DNA from: an uncultured Alcaligenaceae bacterium
GTDB lineage: Bacteria; Pseudomonadota; Gammaproteobacteria; Burkholderiales; Burkholderiaceae_B
DNA length: 55,096 nt
Assembly: GCA_937952975.1 (NCBI GenBank)
Contig: CALFXX010000019.1
Span: 1 to 55,096, forward strand
Direction: 5' to 3'
Shown: piece by piece, positions 15,295 to 23,371 of the stretch
How positions within the stretch are numbered: position 1 is the stretch's first letter
Layout of the letters: each line of letters starts with the position of its first letter
Translations under genes and position numbers: made by a program
Notes under the pieces: model-generated
Database searches by the model: none
Told to the model about the DNA's origin: nothing
Seen by the model: the letters and a program-made list of their open reading frames with translations, nothing else

Positions 15295-16425
15295 TTATTT
15301 TTCGGGCGGTGCCGGTCGGGTGTCGGCGGCACTGCGGGTGTCGTCAAACCGCGGGTCTTCGGCCACAAAAGTACCATCGGCCAAATCTTCAGCGATATTG
15401 TCTTCTTGGCGGTAGGCGTCGATTGCGTTTTGCAGATCCCAAATTAACTGTTGCGTACCGTCGCCCGATAAGGCCGAGATCGCAAATACTGGGCCCTTCC
15501 ATTTATATTCTTTACAGAAACGCTTTTTAACGGCCTCGGGGTCATTGACCACATCCAGTTTGTTCAGCACCAACCAACGTGGCTTGTTGTACAACGCCTC
15601 GTCATAGAGGCGGAGCTCTTCAACGATCGCACGTGCTTCGCCCACAGCGCGGGCAACGGCGTCTTCATCAGGATCGTGCGAGGACACATCCACCAAATGC
15701 AGCAAAATGCGTGTGCGGGTGAGATGGCGCAAGAACAAATGCCCCAAGCCGGCACCTTCAGAGGCGCCTTCAATCAAGCCAGGGATATCGGCCACCACAA
15801 AGCTACGTGCCTCTGAGGTGCGTACGACGCCTAAGTTGGGATGCAGCGTTGTAAATGGGTAGTCAGCGATTTTTGGACGTGCGTTTGAGATGCGGCTGAT
15901 CAGCGTTGATTTGCCAGCATTTGGCATACCAAGCAGGCCCACATCGGCCAGCACTTTGAGTTCAAGACGTAAGCGGCGTTGCTCGCCGTCTTTGCCGGGT
16001 GTCCATTGCTTGGGCGCACGGTTCACGCTTGACTTGAAATGCAAGTTACCTAAGCCACCTTCACCGCCTGCGGCCAAGGTGACCTGCTGCCCATGGCGGC
16101 TTAGGTCAAAGAGTTCTTCGCCGGTTTCGGCGTCATAAATAATGGTGCCAACCGGCACGCGCAACGTAATATTTGCTGCAGCGGCACCATACTGGTCTGA
16201 GCCACGGCCATGCTCACCACCTTTTGCAAGGTGCTTACGCGCATAACGGTAGTCAATCAGGGTGTTGATGTTGCGGTCTGCAATGGCAAATACAGAGCCG
16301 CCTCGACCGCCATCACCACCGTCGGGCCCACCCTTTGGGATGAATTTTTCACGGCGAAAGCTGTGCGCGCCATTTCCGCCTTTTCCGGCAATGACTTCAA
16401 TGGTGGCTTCGTCGACGAATTTCAT
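15295..16425 (-). CDS. obgE: Obg/CgtA GTPase, ribosome-associated
   Basis: This essential GTPase acts in late 50S assembly and stress control. The glycine-rich Obg fold fills residues 1-158 (VIAGKGGNGAHSFRREKFIPKGG, LAKGGEHGRG), followed by the G domain: G1 GMPNAGKSTLI, G3 DIPGLIEGA, G4 NKLD and G5 ISALSG. The C-terminal tail is acidic and low-complexity (AEDLADGTFVAEDP), as often seen. The 376-aa length is normal. It follows rpmA on the same strand, the classical rplU-rpmA-obg order, but a strong terminator hairpin lies between rpmA and obg, so its level may be set separately. Confidence 0.98.
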   Translation of the reverse strand: MKFVDEATIEVIAGKGGNGAHSFRREKFIPKGGPDGGDGGRGGSVFAIADRNINTLIDYRYARKHLAKGGEHGRGSDQYGAAAANITLRVPVGTIIYDAETGEELFDLSRHGQQVTLAAGGEGGLGNLHFKSSVNRAPKQWTPGKDGEQRRLRLELKVLADVGLLGMPNAGKSTLISRISNARPKIADYPFTTLHPNLGVVRTSEARSFVVADIPGLIEGASEGAGLGHLFLRHLTRTRILLHLVDVSSHDPDEDAVARAVGEARAIVEELRLYDEALYNKPRWLVLNKLDVVNDPEAVKKRFCKEYKWKGPVFAISALSGDGTQQLIWDLQNAIDAYRQEDNIAEDLADGTFVAEDPRFDDTRSAADTRPAPPEK

Positions 16426-16447
16426 AGGGCAATGGTACCGTGAAAAG

Positions 16448-16478
16448 AAAAAGCCCTGCCGCTTGCGACAGGGCTTTT
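16448..16478 (-). terminator. Intrinsic terminator between rpmA and obg
   Basis: AAGCCCTG and CAGGGCTT (16451-16458, 16469-16476) form a GC-rich stem flanked by A and T runs. The leftward transcript ends GGGCTTTTTCTTTTC, a clear T-tract. It is a convincing rho-independent terminator 17 bp after the rpmA stop. Confidence 0.9.
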
Positions 16479-16494
16479 AAAACTAAAAAGCAGC

Positions 16495-16755
16495 TTACTC
16501 AGCCGAAACGATCGAAACCGTTGACTTGTTGAGCTTGCCTTGAACTGAAAATTTGACGTGACCGTCAATCAGCGCATACAGAGTGTGGTCTTTACCCAAA
16601 CCCACGTTTGTGCCGGGATGAAACGTTGTACCGCGCTGACGCACGATGATTGAACCAGCCGGAATCAGTTCGCCGCCGTAGGCTTTCACGCCCAGACGTT
16701 TCGATTCTGAATCACGACCGTTGCGCGTCGAGCCGCCGCCTTTTTTCTGTGCCAT
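16495..16755 (-). CDS. rpmA: 50S ribosomal protein L27
   Basis: L27 sits near the peptidyl-transferase centre of the 50S subunit. The 86-aa sequence begins MAQKKGGGSTRNGRDSESK, the flexible N-terminal tail that reaches the active site, followed by RLGVKAYGGE and the conserved RQRGTTFHPG and GLGKDHTLYA. There is no N-terminal extension of the Firmicutes cleaved type. It is 45 bp downstream of rplU and co-transcribed with it. Confidence 0.99.
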   Translation of the reverse strand: MAQKKGGGSTRNGRDSESKRLGVKAYGGELIPAGSIIVRQRGTTFHPGTNVGLGKDHTLYALIDGHVKFSVQGKLNKSTVSIVSAE

Positions 16756-16800
16756 GTTTGTTCCTAGATTTAGCTGAAATTTAAGAGGACAATGCAGCGC

Positions 16801-17112
16801 TTAAGCTGTGATGTCGCCGATTAAAATCTCAGTGTAGTTTTGACGGTGGCCCTGATGCTTTTGGTAATGCTTGCGACGACGCATCTTGAAGATCGTGACC
16901 TTATCATGGCGTCCTTGCGCAAGAACCGTTGCCTTGACCAGAGCGCCAGCCACAAGCGGGGTACCAACTTTAAGTTGATCGCCTTCGCCTACGGATAACA
17001 CCTGATCCAGCGTGATTTCTTGCCCAATGTCTGCCGGTATCTGTTCTATTTTAAGTTTTTCGCCAGAAGCAATGCGATACTGCTTGCCTCCAGTTTTTAT
17101 GACCGCGTACAT
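16801..17112 (-). CDS. rplU: 50S ribosomal protein L21
   Basis: L21 binds 23S rRNA in the large subunit. The 103-aa sequence has the typical start MYAVIKTGGKQYRIASGEKL and the basic end RRRKHYQKHQGHRQNYTEI. It is the first gene of the rplU-rpmA(-obg) unit, preceded by a near-consensus promoter and a leader hairpin, and divergent from ispB with only 96 bp between the start codons chosen here. Confidence 0.99.
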   Translation of the reverse strand: MYAVIKTGGKQYRIASGEKLKIEQIPADIGQEITLDQVLSVGEGDQLKVGTPLVAGALVKATVLAQGRHDKVTIFKMRRRKHYQKHQGHRQNYTEILIGDITA

Positions 17113-17144
17113 GGGTTAACCTCGTGTTTTAGTGCAATTGGAAT

Positions 17145-17163
17145 CTCGGCTAAAGTAGCCGAG
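17145..17163 (-). promoter_or_regulatory. Leader hairpin in the rplU 5-prime UTR
   Basis: CTCGGCT and AGCCGAG (17145-17151, 17157-17163) form a perfect 7-bp stem with a 5-nt loop, placed at the very start of the rplU transcript predicted from the promoter at 17170-17198. It could stabilise the mRNA or bind a ribosomal protein; no known motif is recognised. Confidence 0.5.
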
Positions 17164-17169
17164 CCAGAA

Positions 17170-17198
17170 ATAATAGCGCGTAACCACTTGAAAGTCAA
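17170..17198 (-). promoter_or_regulatory. Sigma-70 promoter of rplU-rpmA
   Basis: Read leftward, TTGACT (17193-17198) and TATTAT (17170-17175) are separated by exactly 17 bp. This is the best sigma-70 match noticed in the window, and its position suits a ribosomal-protein operon. The -35 box lies a few bases from the ispB start. Confidence 0.8.
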
Positions 17199-17208
17199 AA
17201 GAAAGTCT

Positions 17209-18177
17209 GTGCAAAAACTCTCTGACCTGCTCGCCCCTGTTGCGGGGGATATGAAAGCCGTTGATGCCGTGATTCGCTCACGGCTCGACTCGGACGTGGT
17301 TTTAATCCGAACAATCGGCGATTACATTATTGGGGCGGGGGGCAAGCGGATGCGCCCGGCCATGTTGTTGTTGGTGGCGCAGGCCCTTGGCTACCAAGGG
17401 GATCACCACCATTTAATGGCCGCAGTCGTCGAATTTATTCATACGGCGACCCTGTTGCACGATGACGTCGTCGACGAATCTGACCTGCGGCGCGGCCGCA
17501 GCACCGCGAATGCCGTGTTTGGTAATGCGGCCAGCGTGCTGGTGGGCGACTACCTGTATTCGCGTGCCTTTGAGATGATGGTGGATGTCGACAGCATGCC
17601 AATCATGAAAATCATGTCTGGCGCCACCACCGTGATCGCCGAAGGCGAGGTGCTGCAACTGCTGAATGTGCACGATCCCGAGGTCTCTGAGGCGCGCTAT
17701 TTACAAGTGGTGCGGTTCAAAACGGCCAAGCTTTTCGAGGCCGCCGCTGAGGCGGGGGCGGTACTGGCCGGGGCCAATTCGACTCAACGTGAGGCTGCTG
17801 CTGCCTACGGTCGGCATATCGGTACGGCGTTTCAGTTGGTTGACGATGTACTAGATTACAGCGGCGACGTGAACGCGTTAGGTAAAAACGTAGGGGATGA
17901 TTTGCGTGAGGGTAAGCCAACCTTACCTTTGATCCGTGTGTTGGAAGTGGGCACTGAATTACAGAAACAGCTCGTGCGGCAGGCGATTGAGCACGGCGAG
18001 GCCGATTTTGATGCGGTCGCACAGGCCATACATGACACCGGTGCGCTAGAGCATGCACAGCGCTGTGCAGTAGCCGAGGCTGATATGGCCTGCCTGGCGC
18101 TTGAGGCATTTCCGGCCTCAGTCGCTCGCGAGGCCTTGCTCAGTTTCTGTTCTTTCGCGGTGGGCCGCGATCGGTAA
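17209..18177 (+). CDS. ispB: Octaprenyl diphosphate synthase (polyprenyl synthetase)
   Basis: This trans-polyprenyl synthase builds the ubiquinone side chain. Both aspartate-rich motifs are present: DDVVDESDLRRGRST and DDVLDYSGD, with GGKRMRPAMLLL upstream. I start at GTG 17209 (322 aa, normal length); a TTG at 17188 is possible. A longer frame to 17020 would run through the rplU coding region and is not credible. Divergent rplU-rpmA next to ispB is a conserved arrangement in proteobacteria, which supports the octaprenyl assignment. Chain length itself cannot be read with certainty. Confidence 0.95.
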   Translation: MQKLSDLLAPVAGDMKAVDAVIRSRLDSDVVLIRTIGDYIIGAGGKRMRPAMLLLVAQALGYQGDHHHLMAAVVEFIHTATLLHDDVVDESDLRRGRSTANAVFGNAASVLVGDYLYSRAFEMMVDVDSMPIMKIMSGATTVIAEGEVLQLLNVHDPEVSEARYLQVVRFKTAKLFEAAAEAGAVLAGANSTQREAAAAYGRHIGTAFQLVDDVLDYSGDVNALGKNVGDDLREGKPTLPLIRVLEVGTELQKQLVRQAIEHGEADFDAVAQAIHDTGALEHAQRCAVAEADMACLALEAFPASVAREALLSFCSFAVGRDR

Positions 18178-18235
18178 GCAAACGGGCAGCAGGCGAAGTG
18201 CGCTTGCTCATAAAATTTAACGAGCAAAATAGGGC

Positions 18236-19099
18236 GTGAATATGAACCGTATCAAAGCGAATGGGCTGGATTTCGCCTACCTCGAGCAGGGTTCGGGCCC
18301 GCTCGTCTTGTTGTTGCACGGATTTCCAGACAATGCGCTCACCTGGAGCCATCAAATGTCTGCGCTCGCGGCGCAAGGTTACCGGGTGGTCGCACCGTAC
18401 CTGCGTGGATATTTGCCCACTGCGATCCCCGAGGGGGGCTACTTTGATAAGGCGACGCATGTTGCCGATGTTGCAGCGTTAATCCGCGCCTTAAATGGTG
18501 GCAATCCTTGTCATTTAGTTGGCCAAGACTGGGGGGCAATTATTGGTTACGGCCTGCTCGCGGCGCACCCAGAACTCGTGTCGCGCGCCGTCTTACTGGC
18601 TGTGCCTCACCCGGGGCAAGTTTCCAAAAGCTTGCTTGACCCCAAGCATATTCATCGGTCATTTCATTGGTGGTTTTTTCAATTGGCTGATTTGCCAGAA
18701 AAAGCGCTTTTAGAAAACGACATGGCGTTTATTGACTATCTGTGGACCTACTGGACAACAGAGGGTTATCAAGATGCAGACCATATTCGTTCTGTTAAAG
18801 AGACGCTCAAGCAGCCCGGTGTGTTAACCGCCACACTTGCCTACTATCGCGCGATGTTTGACTCCTCAAAGGCAGACCCGTCTTTATCGAGCTTACGAGA
18901 GGCGATGACACGCGCCATCACGGTGCCGACCTTGGCGCTGTGCGGTGCCGATGACTTGCGTGCAGAGTTGATGCAGGATCAGTCGCAGTATTTCTTAAAC
19001 GAATACGCGTTTAAATTAATCGATCACGCAGGCCATTTTTTACACCGCGAACAACCGCAGGCTGTGAGTCAGCAGATTATTGAGTGGTTGAAAAAATAA
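18236..19099 (+). CDS. Alpha/beta-fold hydrolase, epoxide hydrolase/dehalogenase-like
   Basis: A 287-aa cytoplasmic alpha/beta hydrolase. The oxyanion-hole motif is LLLHGFPDNALTW, the nucleophile elbow is VGQDWGAIIGYG with aspartate as nucleophile, and the catalytic histidine is in DHAGHFLHREQP. An aspartate nucleophile points to epoxide hydrolases and haloalkane dehalogenases rather than esterases; the family is broad and the substrate is unknown. The start is GTG 18236 or, two codons later, ATG 18242. It follows ispB by 58 bp and may be read through from it. Confidence 0.85.
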   Translation: MNMNRIKANGLDFAYLEQGSGPLVLLLHGFPDNALTWSHQMSALAAQGYRVVAPYLRGYLPTAIPEGGYFDKATHVADVAALIRALNGGNPCHLVGQDWGAIIGYGLLAAHPELVSRAVLLAVPHPGQVSKSLLDPKHIHRSFHWWFFQLADLPEKALLENDMAFIDYLWTYWTTEGYQDADHIRSVKETLKQPGVLTATLAYYRAMFDSSKADPSLSSLREAMTRAITVPTLALCGADDLRAELMQDQSQYFLNEYAFKLIDHAGHFLHREQPQAVSQQIIEWLKK

Positions 19100-19173
19100 C
19101 CGTAAACGCGCGATGATCACACGTTTTGTAGGCCTGCGAGACCATGAGTATCGCGCGTCGAGCCGCTTTGAGT

Positions 19174-20409
19174 CTACTCGGTGACGAGGTCGTACAAAGT
19201 GTCTTCGCCATCGCTTTTCTCGCCGACGGTCTTTAACAAGCGCACTAAAAGATTGTAAACATCGATGTTTCTGACAGTTTCTAAGCGCGTTCTTTTAATT
19301 TGCGGGCCGTGAATAATAAACAAGCCCTGCATGGCTGGGTCGCTCGGGTCGTGCCCATGTTGCCCTGGGATCACCTTTTGACTTGGATTTGCCACCGTGC
19401 TCCAGCCGGCGTTCGCAAGGCAAACCACTTGTGGCACTCTTCGATGGGTTCCAAAATGATATTTGGCGGGTATCTCTTCTTTAGCCCAACAGTCGATGTT
19501 GGCATTACTTTTTAAACGACTCAATAAGACGGGCTTGTCGCTTGGGTTCACGTCAAAGCCCGCCAGCGGCCCAGTCCACTGAATCTTCACACTCGCCAAC
19601 GCTGTTGTATACGCTGATAAATCAATCGCGCGTTCGGGCGTAACGTGCGCCATGCCATGATCTGAAGTCACGACGAGCGTTGTTTTTTGGGCTAAGCCCT
19701 GAGCACGCAACCCTTGCAAGAGCTCACCGATTGCCCGATCAGCGCTGGCGATTGATGCATTGACCTCAGGGCTGTCAGGCCCAAATTCATGACCCTTCGA
19801 ATCAACCTCAGAAAAATACAAAGTCGCAAAATCTGCACGATCGGGATCCGCGCGATTCAACCAACGTAACAGTTGTTTGGCTCTGTCGGAAGAGCTCAAG
19901 TTATTGTCATATCGCAACCAGTCGTGGGGCTGTATCCCTTGGTTCAGCGATTCGGAGCCTACCCAAAACATGGTTGAAGAAAGTTTGCCCTGCTTTTTAA
20001 GCGTGACCCAAAGTGGCGTACCTTCTTCCCACCAAAGCGGATTTTCAATCGCGTTGCGATCCGACAGTCTGAATACTTGTTCAGTTTTTGTAGGATCGTA
20101 CATCGTGTTATTCACCATACCGTTGTGGTCTGGGTATCGTCCAGTGATCAAGGCATAATGATTTGGGAACGTGATGGTCGGAAACACGGGCTCAAATTTC
20201 TTGGCAAGAGTCCCTTGCTGTGCCAAGGCTAAAAGGTTTGGGGTGATGCCTCTGTCAAGGTAGTCATTTCTGAAACCGTCAATGCTGACCAGCAGGACCA
20301 ACTGCTTGTTTGTAGCGCTTGACGGGATCGTTTGCGATCCGAAATTTTGGGCGATAGTTTGCTTGAAAGAAAGCGTCAGTAACAACGCAGCGATGAGTGA
20401 ACGTTTCAT
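19174..20409 (-). CDS. Secreted alkaline-phosphatase-superfamily phosphodiesterase, ENPP-like
   Basis: The protein (411 aa from ATG 20409) has a signal peptide (MKRSLIAALLLTLSFKQTIAQ) and the nucleotide pyrophosphatase/phosphodiesterase fold. Metal-binding and catalytic segments are visible: LVSIDGFRNDYLD, the nucleophile threonine in FPTITFPNHYALITGRYPDH, YFSEVDSKGHEFGP, VVTSDHGMAHV and GQHGHDPSDPAMQG. It should hydrolyse phosphodiester or pyrophosphate bonds in the periplasm, with ectonucleotide pyrophosphatases as nearest relatives. AAGAGG lies seven bases before the ATG; the frame extends upstream to 20502 without signal-peptide logic. It is convergent with the hydrolase upstream and divergent from mgtC. 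Confidence 0.88.
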   Translation of the reverse strand: MKRSLIAALLLTLSFKQTIAQNFGSQTIPSSATNKQLVLLVSIDGFRNDYLDRGITPNLLALAQQGTLAKKFEPVFPTITFPNHYALITGRYPDHNGMVNNTMYDPTKTEQVFRLSDRNAIENPLWWEEGTPLWVTLKKQGKLSSTMFWVGSESLNQGIQPHDWLRYDNNLSSSDRAKQLLRWLNRADPDRADFATLYFSEVDSKGHEFGPDSPEVNASIASADRAIGELLQGLRAQGLAQKTTLVVTSDHGMAHVTPERAIDLSAYTTALASVKIQWTGPLAGFDVNPSDKPVLLSRLKSNANIDCWAKEEIPAKYHFGTHRRVPQVVCLANAGWSTVANPSQKVIPGQHGHDPSDPAMQGLFIIHGPQIKRTRLETVRNIDVYNLLVRLLKTVGEKSDGEDTLYDLVTE

Positions 20410-20573
20410 GGCGAGCCTCTTGAACGGGGCAACAGTCAGAAGCTTTGACGGTAGCACGTCACGATGACGCCCATTGTTACATCCATCATGATCGCGCTTC
20501 ACATTGTGACAGCGTTTCAGCCTACACTTGGTGCAACCCTAAGGCTGCTTTGTCGTCATCCGAGAAATATTTT

Positions 20574-21290
20574 ATGGAATTCCTTAAATACGTCAATGTA
20601 GGCTCATTACTCGACACGCTAGTCAGTCTGTCCACAGCCTTTGTATTAGGTGGATTAATTGGATTAGAACGCCAATACCGGCAACGTACCGCTGGGTTAA
20701 GAACCAACGTTCTGGTGGCTCTTGGTGCTGCAATTTTTGTCGATACCGCGAACAGACTCCATGGCCATGAGGGTGCGGTTCATGTGATGGCCTATGTGGT
20801 TTCAGGTATTGGTTTTCTGGGCGCTGGAGTCATCATGCGCGAAGATGGCAATATTCGTGGATTGAATACGGCGGCCACGTTGTGGGGGTCGGCGGCTGTT
20901 GGCGCCGCGGCGGGCGCAGATTTAATACTTGAAGCCGTATTTGCTACAGTTTTTATCTTGATGGCCAATACCTTGCTTCGTCCGGTTGTACATCAAATCA
21001 ATAGAAAGCCCATTGATATGAGCAACAGTGAAGTCACCGCAACAATGTATGTGATTGCGCGAAAAGAAGATCAAAAACTGGCGATGGCAGTGTTATCAAA
21101 CTTGCTAGACGATATTGCATACCCGGTAGATGATCTTGATGTCCATCCGTTTGGCGCAAGTGATGTGGAGATTGAAGCAAAGATGATTGCGACCTCAATC
21201 GAAAATCATTTGCTCGACCATGTCGTTCAAGAGATGGTCAAACTTGAGTATGTGCGACAAGTTTTTTGGACGCCGAGTACCTCCGATTAA
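20574..21290 (+). CDS. MgtC/SapB-family membrane protein
   Basis: A 238-aa membrane protein with four to five N-terminal helices. The family core is clear: FVLGGLIGLERQYRQRTAGLRTNVLVALGAA, VVSGIGFLGAGVIMRE and IRGLNTAATLWGSAAVG. A C-terminal soluble domain of about 90 residues resembles the ACT-like domain of MgtC. MgtC proteins are linked to growth at low magnesium, with inhibition of the F1Fo ATPase known in Salmonella; which applies here is unknown. I start at ATG 20574 since the 43 preceding residues are cysteine- and histidine-rich non-family sequence. Confidence 0.9.
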   Translation: MEFLKYVNVGSLLDTLVSLSTAFVLGGLIGLERQYRQRTAGLRTNVLVALGAAIFVDTANRLHGHEGAVHVMAYVVSGIGFLGAGVIMREDGNIRGLNTAATLWGSAAVGAAAGADLILEAVFATVFILMANTLLRPVVHQINRKPIDMSNSEVTATMYVIARKEDQKLAMAVLSNLLDDIAYPVDDLDVHPFGASDVEIEAKMIATSIENHLLDHVVQEMVKLEYVRQVFWTPSTSD

Positions 21291-21357
21291 GGCCACCGTC
21301 GACCGAGCCTCTGCTACCACAATAATTTGCTAGAATTTTCTGCTAGCACGCTCAAGT

Positions 21358-21434
<77 letters not shown>

Positions 21435-21547
21435 TCAACACAAGGTCAGTGCCGCTGTCGCCGCAGGCGACTTGAACCTGCTGAGGTGCTGTTTTGGGAT
21501 GTACACTGCATTTTTCAATTTTGCAGCCTGATCGATAGGAACCCCAA

Positions 21548-22711
21548 ATGTTAAAACTTGCCGCCTCGTTATCGCGTTTAGGTACTGAATCTGCCTTTGA
21601 AATCTTGGCGCGTGCGCAAGCGCTTGCTGCGCAGGGTAAAGACATTATTAACCTGGGCATTGGTCAGCCAGACTTTAAGACTCCCAAACATATTGTTGAG
21701 GCGGGTATTCAGGCGCTACGTGATGGCCATCACGGTTACACACCTGCTAACGGTTTGCCCCAAGTGCGCGAGGCCGTTGCTGCTGATCTCGAGCGGCGTC
21801 ATGGTGCAAAAGTTGACCCAGACTGTGTGGTGATTGTGCCAGGTGGCAAGCCAACGATGTTTTTTGCGATTTTGATGTTTGGCGAGCCGGGTGCTGAAAT
21901 TATGTACCCCAACCCAGGCTTTCCGATTTATGAATCATTGATTAAATACAGTGGTGCGACACCCGTGCCAATCGCCTTAAGCGAAGACAAAGATTTTGCG
22001 TTTGATGCTGACGCTGTGTTGTCGCAAATTACCCCAGCGACCCGCTTGATTATTATTAACAGCCCGGCCAACCCTACCGGCGGCGTTACACCGAAAGCCG
22101 AGATCGACAAACTGGTTGCAGGTCTGGCGAAGCATCCTGATGTGGCGCTGCTCTCTGACGAGATCTATAGCCAGATGTTGTATGGTGGACGTGAGCACGT
22201 GTCCTTGTTGAACTACCCTGAGATTCGCGATCGCCTCATCATGCTGGATGGCTGGAGCAAAACCTATGCCATGACGGGTTGGCGCTTAGGTTACGCGGTA
22301 TGGCCCGAAAGCTTGGTGCCTCATGTCACGCGCTTGTGTATCAATGACCACTCGTGCGTCAACGCTTCGGCGCAGTTTGCGGGTTTGGCCGCTTTAACCG
22401 GTCCGCAGGATGCGGTAGCCGAAATGATGGTTGCTTTTAATCAGCGACGCACCTTGATCGTGGATGCCTTGAATAGCCTGCCAGGCGTGCGCTGTTCTGA
22501 CGCTGCGGGCGCGTTTTATGCGTTTCCTCACGTGGGTGGCACTGGCCTCACCTCGCGTCAGGCGCAAGATCTATTTTTAAACGAGGCGGGCGTAGCAACA
22601 ATCTCGGGTACAAGTTTTGGCGCTTGGGGTGAGGGCTACGTGCGGTTTTCGTATGCCAATAGCGCCGAAAACATCGAGCGCGCGATCGAACGCATTCGTA
22701 AGGTTTTGTAA
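21548..22711 (+). CDS. PLP-dependent class I/II aminotransferase
   Basis: A 387-aa fold-type I aminotransferase. Typical blocks are INLGIGQPDFKTPKHI, GYTPANGLPQVREAVA, NSPANPTGG (171-179) and the PLP-binding lysine at about position 238 in DGWSKTYAMTGWRLGYAV, followed by GAFYAFPHV and a substrate-carboxylate arginine in YVRFSYANS. The pattern is of the aspartate/alanine aminotransferase group; the amino donor cannot be fixed. One deviation is VPGGKPTMFF where many relatives have VTNGGKQALF-like sequence. AGGA lies upstream of the ATG. A LysE exporter follows 27 bp downstream. Confidence 0.92.
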   Translation: MLKLAASLSRLGTESAFEILARAQALAAQGKDIINLGIGQPDFKTPKHIVEAGIQALRDGHHGYTPANGLPQVREAVAADLERRHGAKVDPDCVVIVPGGKPTMFFAILMFGEPGAEIMYPNPGFPIYESLIKYSGATPVPIALSEDKDFAFDADAVLSQITPATRLIIINSPANPTGGVTPKAEIDKLVAGLAKHPDVALLSDEIYSQMLYGGREHVSLLNYPEIRDRLIMLDGWSKTYAMTGWRLGYAVWPESLVPHVTRLCINDHSCVNASAQFAGLAALTGPQDAVAEMMVAFNQRRTLIVDALNSLPGVRCSDAAGAFYAFPHVGGTGLTSRQAQDLFLNEAGVATISGTSFGAWGEGYVRFSYANSAENIERAIERIRKVL

Positions 22712-22738
22712 GATCGCGATGGCTGCCGACCGCCTTCA

Positions 22739-23350
22739 ATGACAGACCAAGCTTCGCTGATTTATTCGATCGCGACGTTTGCGTTTGCGACCTCAGTGAC
22801 CCCGGGCCCCAACAATATGATGTTGTTGGCCTCGGGTGTCAATTTCGGTTTTAGGCGTTCAGTACCACATGCGCTTGGTATCACCACTGGTTTTTTTGTC
22901 ATGTTGGTGGCGATTGGGTTTGGGCTAAACACCCTGTTTCAAGCCTACCCCGTGATTTATCAGATCATGAAGGTGCTTGGCTTCGCCTACCTGATGTATT
23001 TGGCTTGGGGTGTTGCAACGAGCGCACCTTTGCCGGCGCGCGGCGAGCACAATAGCCAGGTAACCCCTTTAAGCTTTTTAGGTGCGATAGCCTTTCAGTG
23101 GGTCAACCCAAAGGCATGGATGATTGCGGTGAGTTTCTCGAGTAACTATCTGCCACACCAGGCGGTCGCCTCTTTCGTGCTGCTGGGCTGTTTACTGGTT
23201 GCGATGGTCAATCTACCAAGCATTTGTATCTGGCTGTGGATGGGTACGCGCCTAGAGCAAGTATTGCGCGACCCCGTACGCCGCAAAATATTCAATTGGG
23301 TGATGGCGCTCTTGTTACTGGCCTCAATGCTGCCAGTACTATGGCTCTAG
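22739..23350 (+). CDS. LysE-family amino-acid exporter
   Basis: A 203-aa inner-membrane protein with about six helices. The N-terminus FAFATSVTPGPNNMMLLASGVNFGFRRS is the hallmark of the LysE/RhtB superfamily, as is QWVNPKAWMIAV in the middle. Members export amino acids or related small molecules. It is placed directly after an aminotransferase, so an amino-acid theme is plausible. An MFS gene follows 21 bp later on the same strand. Confidence 0.92.
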   Translation: MTDQASLIYSIATFAFATSVTPGPNNMMLLASGVNFGFRRSVPHALGITTGFFVMLVAIGFGLNTLFQAYPVIYQIMKVLGFAYLMYLAWGVATSAPLPARGEHNSQVTPLSFLGAIAFQWVNPKAWMIAVSFSSNYLPHQAVASFVLLGCLLVAMVNLPSICIWLWMGTRLEQVLRDPVRRKIFNWVMALLLLASMLPVLWL

Positions 23351-23371
23351 GTTGCCCCCTCGCACAGAAAA

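Noticed and set aside
17020..17208. N-terminal extension of ispB
   Set aside because: It lies antisense to rplU and through its promoter; the family starts near 17209.
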